Positions 17,782 to 25,135 of a stretch of 64,000 nt of DNA are shown here, one piece after another. The notes beneath the pieces are model-generated. The model was not told the origin of the DNA. It saw only the letters and a list, made by a program, of their open reading frames with translations, and searched no databases. Position 1 is the stretch's first letter. Each line of letters opens with the position of its first letter. A program made the position numbers and the translations under genes. Source of the DNA: an uncultured bacterium (GTDB taxonomy: Bacteria; Bacillota; Clostridia; Oscillospirales; CAG-272); assembly GCA_945920215.1 (NCBI GenBank), contig CAMEJM010000001.1, positions 1 to 64,000 on the forward strand, written 5' to 3'.

Positions 17782-19119
17782 TTACTTTCTGCCAAACAGA
17801 CCTTTGTGTGCGGGCTTCTCGGCTTCAGGAGCGGCAGGCTTTGCAGCGTCAGCAGGCGCTGCCGGATTCGCAGCGGGCGCGGCTGTGGGAGCAGCAGGTT
17901 TTACCGCGGATGCAGTAGCGGGCGCTGCCGGCTTTACAGTCGGCGCGGCTGTCTGTGTTGCCGGCTTTGCCGTCGTTGCGGCGGGCTTTGCGGGAGGAAC
18001 GGTTGCCGCTGCTGCCGGTTTGGCGGCGGTTGTCGCGGGCTTAACAGCCGGCGCGGCAGGCTTTGCCGCTACCTGTGCTTTTTTCTCCTTTGCACGGCGT
18101 TCATCACGCGCTTTTTGCAGAGCAGGCAGTTTGGCTTTCAATTCGGTGATAATATTCTTAATAACGGTATCCGTCGTCAATTTGCTCGTCACAGCCTCAA
18201 AGCTGAGTTTGATTCTATGGCGGAGAGCAGGTACCGCCAGTGCGTCGATATCTTCGTATGATACGTTATATCTGCCGTGCAGAAGCGCGCGGACCTTTGC
18301 GGCGGTGATGATTGCCTGCGCGGCACGGGGGCTTGCGCCGTATCTGAGGTATTTGGCGTTTTCAATCCCGAACGCGTTGTCCGGATATGTAGAGGAAACA
18401 AGCAGCATGGCGTAATACATGACATCGTCCGCAACAGGGATTTCCTTTGCGGTCTGACGCATCATAAGCAGCTCTTCCCCGCTGCACGCGGCAAGCGCGG
18501 TTTCCGCCATTGTCTTTTGCGTGACATTGACGATTTTTTCAAGCTCATCCACGGACGGGAACGGCACAATGACTTTGAACATAAAACGGTCCATCTGCGC
18601 CTCAGGCAGCGGATAAGTGCCGTCCTGTTCAATCGGGTTCTGTGTAGCAAGGACGAAGAAGGGTTCATCCAGTTTCCGGGATTCGCCCATAACGGTAACG
18701 GTATGCTCCTGCATTGCCTCCAGCAGTGCGGACTGCGTTTTCGGGGTAGCACGGTTAATTTCATCCGCCAAAACAATATTGCTGAAAATCGGTCCCTTTT
18801 GGAAAGAGAATGAGGAGTTGCCATTCGCATCCTTGACAATGATGTTGGTACCTGTCACGTCCGCAGGCATCAGGTCAGGGGTGAACTGGATACGGGAAAA
18901 AGGCAGGTCAAAGACGCGTCCGAGAGAACGTACCAAGCGGGTTTTACCAAGCCCGGGCGCGCCCTCCAGCAGTACGTTGCCGCCCGCAATAATCGCTAAA
19001 ACGGTAAATTCAACGACTTCGTTTTGTCCAATGACATCCTTTCTGATTTCCTTAAAAATCTTTTCGCTTTTTTCTTTGAAGAAAGACAAACTGTTCTGGT
19101 TGACTGTTTCGGTTGCCAT
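17782..19119 (-). CDS. MoxR-family AAA+ ATPase with Ala/Pro/Lys-rich C-terminal tail
   Basis: The first 330 or so of 445 residues form a standard MoxR AAA+ ATPase: Walker A GAPGLGKT, Walker B VLADEINRATPKTQSALLEA, sensor 1 VLATQNPIEQDGTYPLPEAQ and a C-terminal lid with GASPRAAQAII. MoxR proteins act as chaperones that assemble or activate VWA-domain partners, here the genes just downstream. After an ERRAKEKK patch, the last 115 or so residues are an unusual repeat of Ala, Pro, Lys and Thr ending GLFGRK. The start at 19119 has GGAG 6 bases upstream; the in-frame ATG at 19131 overlaps that site. Confidence 0.92.
   Translation of the reverse strand: MATETVNQNSLSFFKEKSEKIFKEIRKDVIGQNEVVEFTVLAIIAGGNVLLEGAPGLGKTRLVRSLGRVFDLPFSRIQFTPDLMPADVTGTNIIVKDANGNSSFSFQKGPIFSNIVLADEINRATPKTQSALLEAMQEHTVTVMGESRKLDEPFFVLATQNPIEQDGTYPLPEAQMDRFMFKVIVPFPSVDELEKIVNVTQKTMAETALAACSGEELLMMRQTAKEIPVADDVMYYAMLLVSSTYPDNAFGIENAKYLRYGASPRAAQAIITAAKVRALLHGRYNVSYEDIDALAVPALRHRIKLSFEAVTSKLTTDTVIKNIITELKAKLPALQKARDERRAKEKKAQVAAKPAAPAVKPATTAAKPAAAATVPPAKPAATTAKPATQTAAPTVKPAAPATASAVKPAAPTAAPAANPAAPADAAKPAAPEAEKPAHKGLFGRK
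17806..18076 (-). repeat. Low-complexity Ala/Pro/Lys coding repeat in moxR
   Basis: The 3' end of the moxR gene encodes imperfect tandem units of the type KPAA-P/T-TAA. The nucleotide repeat is degenerate, so this is selection on composition or an old expansion rather than a fresh slippage tract. Confidence 0.7.
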
Positions 19120-19197
19120 CGGATACTCCATTCTGTTTTCTCTTATTGATTTTTTTGTTTAGTTAAGCCGCTCGTCGAGAGGCATAGAGGGTTGAAG

Positions 19198-21288
19198 TTA
19201 ATTGAATCTTTGCAACAGCGCCTGATAATACCGTTCCAGTTCATTCTTCTGCTGGTCCGTGTAGGTGCCTGCCTCAATCTCTCTGTCCATTCTCTCTTTG
19301 AATTCCCGGAGATTCTCTTCGGTGAGCTGTTCGTCCCTGCCGGTGATGGGGTTGTAAAAGGTCAAGTCCGAACGGTCGTCTGTCCCTCCGCCCGAGCCTC
19401 CGCCGGACGGAGATTGATTCTGATCATTATTCTGATCCTGCGAAGAATTCTGCTCGTCCTTGTCTTTATCCTGATCGGTCGGCACATAGACGTCCGCATT
19501 CTTCTCATTCTCCATGATTTCATCTATGGCGTCTTGGATTTCTTCCAAAATATCTTTAAGAGCATCTTCGTTTTTCTTCTCCTGATGCAGCGCCGCGGTT
19601 ATCTCGCTGTAAGCGACCGAAAGGGTGTATTCCAACTGCGTGTTGAAATTTTTATTCTGCGCGGCGGAAGCCGAGGCACTCTCAAGCCCTTTCATCAAGT
19701 GGGCAAGCGCCTGAATCAAATCTATCTCCGTAGATTCGGAAAAGTTACCGCGCTGAAATGCCGTAGCAATATCCTCCGCAATGGCTGCCAGTTTTTGCGC
19801 CTGCGTCTGTCCCTCGAGCATTGCTTCAAGGGACGAAACAGCGCCGCTCACAGCGGCATTGTTGACTTTCTCCTGCAAAACAGCCGTGGGAAGTTCCGAA
19901 GCGGCAAGCTCAAACCCATTGGAAAGACATTGCGTTGCATCCTCGCCCATTTCCAGAAGATTCTTGGTATTGCGGAGCGCGGTCAGAAAGTTACCGAGCG
20001 CGGCGCGCACGGGTGCGCTTTCCGAATCGGTCGCGGCGGTCAGTGCGCTTGTGAAATCGGTAATCAGAGCGTCAAGAGCGGCGATCTTCTCTGCTCCCTC
20101 AAGAGCGGTCAGCGAATTATCAAGTTCCTGCAATGCCGCAAGGGCGCCGGCGGCATCACCTGCCACAATTGCCTGTCCCAGTGCAGCGGTAGCGGAACCG
20201 GCGGAAAGCAATGCGCCGAGAGAGGTTTCAGCATCGGGCAGCAAGGCTCGGATAGGCTCCAACGCGTTGACACGGATGACTTCCTTTGCTTCGGAAAAGC
20301 CGTAGGCTGCTCCGGTCGCAGGGTTGCCCGCTTCCAGCTTGTTGAGGGTCGTATTCAAACAGCCGAGGATGGCGTTTTTGGTAACGCTGTCCGCTTCACA
20401 GGCGTTGATCTCTTTGACAATGCCCTGTAGGAGAGACATAAATCCGGGTACCATATTGTCCAGTGCCGCCTGCACCAGCGCGTCGTCCCGCGCGACAAGG
20501 GCGGCGCCCAGCTCCTTGGTGTTTTCAAGCTGCATCAGAATATCGCCTATCGTTTTGCTGACCTGATTATCCTTTATCATCTGATTGATTTGGTCAATCA
20601 TCTCTTCAAGGTCGGAAACGCGGTCTGTATTGTCTTTCTGTTCCCCGCTGTTCTGCGATTGGTCAATATCCTTGATGATTTGCTCCAGTTTATCTTTGAT
20701 GTCCGGATCAATATCGTCCGGCAGAGCGTCCACCTTTTTATATAGATCCTCCACCAGTTCTTTCACAACAGGGTGATATACCTTGTAATCGTCCTCGATG
20801 GCGCTGACGGGCGTCGCGCTTCTCTCCCACGAGGGCACCATAGCGCCTACCACTCCGGTCAGAGAAAGCGCAAATGCAAGCGCTGTGGTAATCAGAGGAA
20901 TATGCAATGAGACCGCGCGCGGCTTCAGCGCTGCAAGACGTGCAAGCGTATCCTCGCGCTGTGTCTTGGCAATAAACGACTGATCGTCCCACAACTGAAT
21001 CATGGTTACCAGACGTTCCTGAAGCCCGGCACCGTCCACGCGGCGCAGCACCGCCTGATAACTGGAACGATAGATCAGTATGTATGTCAAAATCCCGGCA
21101 ATGATTGCCGCTGTAACCGAAATGCCGATCAAAAGCCCCCAAAGAGTTACGGAGCTGACCAAACGCATGATCAGCAGCGTGATCAGTGCCGCCGCTCCTC
21201 CCGCCGCAAACGCGGCAAAGCAAGCCTGCATGACGGATTCAAAACGCATTCGCCGCAGATAGGGTCTCAGAATTTTCTTCAGGTTCAT
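19198..21288 (-). CDS. Coiled-coil membrane protein heading the MoxR/VWA operon
   Basis: This 696-residue protein has three hydrophobic segments near the N-terminus (about 22-42, 48-72 and 133-155). A long helical, Ala/Leu/Glu/Asp-rich region runs from about 170 to 600 and probably forms coiled coil. Next comes an acidic Asn/Gln/Asp/Gly linker with GGGSGGG, and a last conserved-looking block FYNPITGRDEQLTEENLREF. I do not recognise a named family. Its place and shape recall the DUF4175-type large coiled-coil proteins in some MoxR operons, but I see no motif proving this. GGAGGAGG precedes the ATG, and a promoter lies just upstream, making it the first operon gene. Confidence 0.65.
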   Translation of the reverse strand: MNLKKILRPYLRRMRFESVMQACFAAFAAGGAAALITLLIMRLVSSVTLWGLLIGISVTAAIIAGILTYILIYRSSYQAVLRRVDGAGLQERLVTMIQLWDDQSFIAKTQREDTLARLAALKPRAVSLHIPLITTALAFALSLTGVVGAMVPSWERSATPVSAIEDDYKVYHPVVKELVEDLYKKVDALPDDIDPDIKDKLEQIIKDIDQSQNSGEQKDNTDRVSDLEEMIDQINQMIKDNQVSKTIGDILMQLENTKELGAALVARDDALVQAALDNMVPGFMSLLQGIVKEINACEADSVTKNAILGCLNTTLNKLEAGNPATGAAYGFSEAKEVIRVNALEPIRALLPDAETSLGALLSAGSATAALGQAIVAGDAAGALAALQELDNSLTALEGAEKIAALDALITDFTSALTAATDSESAPVRAALGNFLTALRNTKNLLEMGEDATQCLSNGFELAASELPTAVLQEKVNNAAVSGAVSSLEAMLEGQTQAQKLAAIAEDIATAFQRGNFSESTEIDLIQALAHLMKGLESASASAAQNKNFNTQLEYTLSVAYSEITAALHQEKKNEDALKDILEEIQDAIDEIMENEKNADVYVPTDQDKDKDEQNSSQDQNNDQNQSPSGGGSGGGTDDRSDLTFYNPITGRDEQLTEENLREFKERMDREIEAGTYTDQQKNELERYYQALLQRFN

Positions 21289-21341
21289 ATGGATCCTCCT
21301 CCCGATAAGGGTGTGGGCATATAATATTTATATTCTATACA

Positions 21342-21370
21342 ATCTTAACACGTACGCCCGGTTATTTCAA
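21342..21370 (-). promoter_or_regulatory. Promoter of the MoxR/VWA operon
   Basis: TAAGAT (21342-21347) and TTGAAA (21365-21370) are read on the minus strand with 17-bp spacing, about 54 bp before the first operon gene. Confidence 0.55.
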
Positions 21371-21654
21371 TGTTTTAGTAAAAAACCGTGATTATGGAGC
21401 AAAACTCTTTTGTCACTTTGTGCATTTTTACATACAAACTTAGCTACAAACCGTTTCAGGCAGCAATAAAAAAACAGCGAGGCGCCGCTGTTTGTCGGAT
21501 GCAAGGACCCCTTTTGTGTTTTTCGGGGGCAATTCCTTTGCCTTGTCGTCCCCTCCCTGCTCTTCTTTGGAAAGGTTGCTTGTGCCGTTCGTCCTTCGAG
21601 TCTCCTCGGAAAACCAAAAACAACCGCTGCGCAAGGCAACGGTTGCTTTTGGTT
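21371..21654. other. Intergenic region between the MoxR/VWA promoter and tRNA-Lys
   Basis: Apart from two hairpins (21472-21493 and 21611-21655) nothing recognisable is seen. The roughly 115 bp between the hairpins has no start-stop frame with a ribosome-binding site. Confidence 0.5.
21472..21493 (-). terminator. Minus-strand terminator
   Basis: An 8-bp stem AAACAGCG / CGCTGTTT is followed on the minus strand by a run of T residues. It may be a second terminator for the tRNA-Lys transcript. Confidence 0.65.
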
Positions 21655-21655
21655 T
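21611..21655 (-). terminator. Long hairpin directly after tRNA-Lys
   Basis: A 16-bp stem with one mismatch (AAACCAAAA... / ...TTTTGGTTT) abuts the encoded CCA end. It has a T-rich 3' arm on the minus strand and probably serves as terminator or 3' processing signal. Confidence 0.6.
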
Positions 21656-21730
21656 GGTGCTCCTGCGGAGACTCGAACTCCGGACCCTTTGATTAAAAGT
21701 CAAATGCTCTACCATCTGAGCTACAGGGGC
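21655..21730 (-). tRNA. tRNA-Lys(TTT)
   Basis: A 76-base cloverleaf read on the minus strand. The anticodon is TTT in loop CTTTTAA; the anticodon stem TTTGA/TCAAA and T stem CGGAG/CTCCG are perfect. The T loop is TTCGAGT, the D arm is GCTC/GAGC, and the CCA end is encoded. The acceptor stem GCCCCTG / CAGGAGC has one mismatch, C3 opposite A70. Confidence 0.93.
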
Positions 21731-21740
21731 AACGGTGTAT

Positions 21741-21769
21741 ATAGTAACATATCACGCGGTTTTTGTCAA
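21741..21769 (-). promoter_or_regulatory. Promoter of tRNA-Lys
   Basis: TACTAT (21741-21746) and TTGACA (21764-21769) are read on the minus strand with a 17-bp spacer, ending about 10 bp before the mature tRNA. Confidence 0.75.
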
Positions 21770-21786
21770 TACTTTTTATCAAAAAA

Positions 21787-21810
21787 GTCCCGCCCGCTAC
21801 GGGACGGGAC
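21787..21810 (-). terminator. Terminator after eno
   Basis: The stem GTCCCGCCCG / CGGGACGGGAC with one bulge is followed on the minus strand by six T residues. Confidence 0.75.
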
Positions 21811-21932
21811 AAATTTTTCTTTGCATGAAGGGGCAGGGTTGGTTTTCGCTGTATCTCCCTGCTCCGGCGGCGGAGAAAAAACGATGCCGCAGAGGGAGAC
21901 GCGCCGAAGCATACGGATCAGATGAGATTAGA

Positions 21933-23198
21933 TTATATGCCGTATTCGGCGGCGTCGCCGAGCACGCATTCAATTTTACCGAGGCGGTTGTATTTCGCCG
22001 CGCGCTCCCCTCTTGCGGGTGCGCCGGATTTGATAAACGGCGCCCCTGTTGCCACGGCAATGTCCGCAATGGCGGTATCCTCCGTTTCCCCAGAACGGTG
22101 AGACAGGATATATCGATACCCGTTCACGGTTGCCATATCGATGACCTCAAGCGTTTCGGTCAAAGTGCCGATCTGATTCGGTTTTATCAGAATGGAGTTG
22201 GCATACCCGCCTTCGATACCGTCGGCAAGACGGCGGGAATCGGTGACAAACAAATCGTCCCCCACCAGCATGACCTGCCCGCCTATCCGGTTCGTCAGGT
22301 TGCGCCACCCCTCGAAATCATCCTCTCCGAGCCCATCCTCAATCGATACGATGGGATACCGATCTGCAAGTTCCTCCCAGTAGTCCACCAGTTCCTCTGC
22401 CGACATCCGTCTGTCGCGCTTGGGCAAATGATAGTGTTCGCCATCCCACCATTCGCTTGCCGCGGCGTCGAGAGCGAGAGCCACCGTGTCGGTATCATAG
22501 CCTGCACGCCCGATGGCACGGATAATCAGTTCAATGGCTTCTTCATCCCCGTCGAGGTCGGGTGCATAACCGCCCTCATCGCCGACGGAAACAGACTTGC
22601 CCTCGCTTTTCAGAATGGCGCGCAATGCGGCATAGATTTCCGAGCACATCCGTACCCCATCCATGAAGTTTTCCGCGCCGAGAGGTACGATCATAAATTC
22701 CTGAATATCCACATTGTTGGAAGCGTGCGCACCGCCGTTCAGAATATTCATCATGGGAACCGGCAATCTTTTGGCGCGCGCGCCGCCCAGATAACGGTAG
22801 AGCGGCATGGAAAGCGAGCAAGCCGCCGCCCGTGCGGCGGCAAGCGATACCGCCAGGGTAGCATTGGCTCCCAAACGGGATTTGGTCTGCGTGCCGTCGA
22901 GAGAGATCATGGTGCTGTCAATCAGAAACTGGTCATAGGCGTCTGCGCCCGTCAGCGCGGGAGAAATCAAGCGGCGGACGTTTTCAACGGCGCGCAGCAC
23001 GCCTTTGCCCCCCCAGCGGCTCTGGACGTCGTCGCGCATTTCCAGCGCCTCATGGCTGCCGGTCGACGCGCCGGACGGAACCGACGCCACCCCGACGGTC
23101 CCGTCGGAGAGATAAACCGACGCCTCCACCGTGGGATTCCCGCGGCTGTCCAGTATCTCGCGGGCGCTTGTACGTACGATTTTTACGGATTGGTTCAT
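21933..23198 (-). CDS. eno: Enolase
   Basis: This 421-residue enolase interconverts 2-phosphoglycerate and phosphoenolpyruvate. The [11 protein letters not shown] opening, [16 protein letters not shown] loop, [20 protein letters not shown] and [10 protein letters not shown] metal/catalytic segments and the [10 protein letters not shown] signature are all present. The gene starts at 23198, 7 bases after GGAGG, although the frame stays open far upstream across the divergent LysM gene. It stands apart from other glycolytic genes. No clear sigma-A promoter was found in the 123-bp gap to the LysM gene. Confidence 0.97.
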   Translation of the reverse strand: MNQSVKIVRTSAREILDSRGNPTVEASVYLSDGTVGVASVPSGASTGSHEALEMRDDVQSRWGGKGVLRAVENVRRLISPALTGADAYDQFLIDSTMISLDGTQTKSRLGANATLAVSLAAARAAACSLSMPLYRYLGGARAKRLPVPMMNILNGGAHASNNVDIQEFMIVPLGAENFMDGVRMCSEIYAALRAILKSEGKSVSVGDEGGYAPDLDGDEEAIELIIRAIGRAGYDTDTVALALDAAASEWWDGEHYHLPKRDRRMSAEELVDYWEELADRYPIVSIEDGLGEDDFEGWRNLTNRIGGQVMLVGDDLFVTDSRRLADGIEGGYANSILIKPNQIGTLTETLEVIDMATVNGYRYILSHRSGETEDTAIADIAVATGAPFIKSGAPARGERAAKYNRLGKIECVLGDAAEYGI

Positions 23199-23321
23199 CT
23201 GTTTGCCTCCAAAAGTAGTTTGCAAACAGTATGAGAGATTCAGGCGATAAATATTCACCCTTTCAGGGACGCCCCGGTCGTCGCCCGCATATCCTGTCAC
23301 AGAAAAACAGGAGGTAATGCA

Positions 23322-24395
23322 ATGCGTATCTATCAAACCAAAAGGAAAGAAACCGTGGACGAAATCGCGGCTTTCTTCGGCATTGAAGCGGCGGCGTTGA
23401 CGGAAGCCAATCCGACGCTCGACGGCGAATCTGTCGAAGCGGGGGCGCGCCTTGTCATTCCGGCTCCGCGCCGTGTTCACCGAGGAGAATACGGGGAGAA
23501 CGCGGACACGGTGTGCCGAAGGTTCGGCGTGAGCCGACGCGCCCTCGCAAGAATGAATCAGCAGCTTTGTATGCGCAACTATATCCGGCGCGGAGAAAAA
23601 ATCGTCGTGAGTGAAAACTGCGAATGCCGTTCCTCGCTGCTCCTGAACGGGTTTGCGGATGTGACAACTCCCGCGCGGGAAATACTGCGCGTTCTTCCCT
23701 ATCTGACCTTTCTGTCGGTATTGGGCGGTGAAACGGACGGCGACCGTCTCCGTCTCCCTCACGGACGTATGCTGGCGCGCGCGGCGCGGGAATGGGACGC
23801 GGTGCCCCTGATCACCCTCACGCCCCATGGCTGTCCCTGCCCCATCCGCGCCCGTGACATCAAAGCGCTCCGTGAGGACTATGACGGGGTGGTCATTGAC
23901 CTCACCGCGCAAAACGCCTCCACCGCGCCGCGCACGCTCGCCGCTTTGGCACCATCCTTCCGCAATGCCGGATTGCTCGTGTACGCGCTCATGCCCCTCT
24001 CTTTTCTTCTCGCGTCTCCCGACACTTTCTCTGAATACAAAGAACGGACAGATGGTCTGATCCCCTTACTTGCAAGTGACAAACCTCTGTGTGAGCAGCT
24101 TGAGGACGCCGGCGATTCCTATCGCCCGCGGCAATGCCGCCTTATGCTTCCCGCCCTGCCTGCGGAACAGGAAAAAAGCCGCCCCGGCAATAGGCGGCGC
24201 GGCTTGATCAAACGTCGGACGTGCGGAGGGGACTCGGAGCAATTGTATACCTGCATGGAGCGTTTCGCGCACAGCGGGTTCGGGGGTATGAGCATTTTCA
24301 TCGGGCAAGTCAGTCCGGCGGTGTATCCCATGCTTCGAGGTATTTTCTGCCTCAGTGAGGGATGCCGAAGAGTTCCTCCGCGTTGCGGCGAGTGA
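23322..24395 (+). CDS. LysM protein with degenerate SleL/YaaH-like glycosidase domain
   Basis: The 357-residue protein has two LysM-type peptidoglycan-binding repeats, about 2-50 ([13 protein letters not shown]...[10 protein letters not shown]) and 54-97 ([19 protein letters not shown]...RGEKIVV). A region resembling the GH18 domain of the spore cortex hydrolase SleL/YaaH follows. The expected catalytic stretch DGVxxDxE reads DGVVIDLT (about residues 189-196), so the proton-donor glutamate is absent, and the barrel looks shortened. There is no signal peptide, as in SleL, a forespore or mother-cell protein. A spore-wall-binding, non-hydrolytic role is inference. GGAGG precedes the ATG. Its 3' end overlaps tatD tail-to-tail by 44 bp. 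Confidence 0.72.
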   Translation: MRIYQTKRKETVDEIAAFFGIEAAALTEANPTLDGESVEAGARLVIPAPRRVHRGEYGENADTVCRRFGVSRRALARMNQQLCMRNYIRRGEKIVVSENCECRSSLLLNGFADVTTPAREILRVLPYLTFLSVLGGETDGDRLRLPHGRMLARAAREWDAVPLITLTPHGCPCPIRARDIKALREDYDGVVIDLTAQNASTAPRTLAALAPSFRNAGLLVYALMPLSFLLASPDTFSEYKERTDGLIPLLASDKPLCEQLEDAGDSYRPRQCRLMLPALPAEQEKSRPGNRRRGLIKRRTCGGDSEQLYTCMERFAHSGFGGMSIFIGQVSPAVYPMLRGIFCLSEGCRRVPPRCGE

Positions 24396-25134
24396 GCGCG
24401 GCGGTTTCTTCCTCGCTGATTCCCCATGCCGCGGCAAGCGCGGCGCAGGTATAAACCAAATATCCTGAATGATTGCATTTCCCGCGGTGCGGGTGCGGGG
24501 TAAGGTACGGGGCGTCCGTTTCTATCAGAACGCGGTCATGAGGCATCGCCGCGGCGACTTCCCGTACACGGCGGGCGTTCTGAAAGGTCAGGACGCCGGA
24601 AAAGGATACATACCACCCGCGGCGGATCAAATCCTTTGCCATCTCGGTACTGCCGCTGTAACTATGGAATACACCGCGCACCTCCGGGTACTCGCACACG
24701 ATCCCGAAGCAATCCCCGTGCGCTTCCCTGTCATGCACCACAACCGGCAATCCCAATGTCCTCGCCAATTCCATCTGTGCGCGGAAATATGCCTTTTGCT
24801 TCTCCTGATTATACGGCTCCCAATAATAATCCAAGCCCGTTTCACCGATACCGACCGCGCGGCTGCCGGGGTCCCGCAGCATGGCTTCGATTTCCGCCAC
24901 GGGACCGCTCGGATGATCGTCAAGCGCTTCACAATCCGTCGGATGAATGCCGAGAACGGTGTACATATGCGGATACAAGCGCGCCTGCTCCACCGCCATG
25001 CGCGAGGTTTCGGGAGAAGTGCCGACATTGACAATCCCGCAGACCGAAGAAGCAAAGAGCCCCGAAAGAAGTTCTTTGCTTTCGTGAATCAGTTTCTCGT
25101 CATAGTAGTGGGCGTGCGAATCGAAATACTGCAT
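24352..25134 (-). CDS. tatD: TatD-family metal-dependent hydrolase (DNase)
   Basis: A 260-residue TIM-barrel metallo-hydrolase of the TatD/YcfH family, which in several bacteria shows DNase activity. Metal ligands are visible in DSHAHYYDE near the N-terminus, GIGETGLDYYW (Glu), VVHDRE and FHSYSG (His), and LIETDAPYL (Asp). The ATG at 25134 follows the metG stop by a single base, so the two are translationally coupled, exactly the metS-yabD pairing of Bacillus. A frame extending to 25254 would run into metG and is rejected. Confidence 0.92.
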   Translation of the reverse strand: MQYFDSHAHYYDEKLIHESKELLSGLFASSVCGIVNVGTSPETSRMAVEQARLYPHMYTVLGIHPTDCEALDDHPSGPVAEIEAMLRDPGSRAVGIGETGLDYYWEPYNQEKQKAYFRAQMELARTLGLPVVVHDREAHGDCFGIVCEYPEVRGVFHSYSGSTEMAKDLIRRGWYVSFSGVLTFQNARRVREVAAAMPHDRVLIETDAPYLTPHPHRGKCNHSGYLVYTCAALAAAWGISEEETAALTRRNAEELFGIPH

Positions 25135-25135
25135 C

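Noticed and set aside
17806..18076. CRISPR or tandem DNA repeat
   Set aside because: Units are degenerate and in coding frame; they reflect a low-complexity protein tail.
17804..18415. Ala/Gly-rich frame opposite the MoxR tail
   Set aside because: Antisense of an Ala/Pro-codon repeat always yields Gly/Ala text; no start signal.
23199..23321. Sporulation-type promoter between eno and the LysM gene
   Set aside because: CATACT- and ATATT-like words occur on the minus strand but spacing does not fit a known sigma consensus.
21933..23912. A 659-codon frame fused to eno
   Set aside because: Enolase begins at 23198 with a good ribosome-binding site; the upstream part is the complement of the divergent LysM gene.
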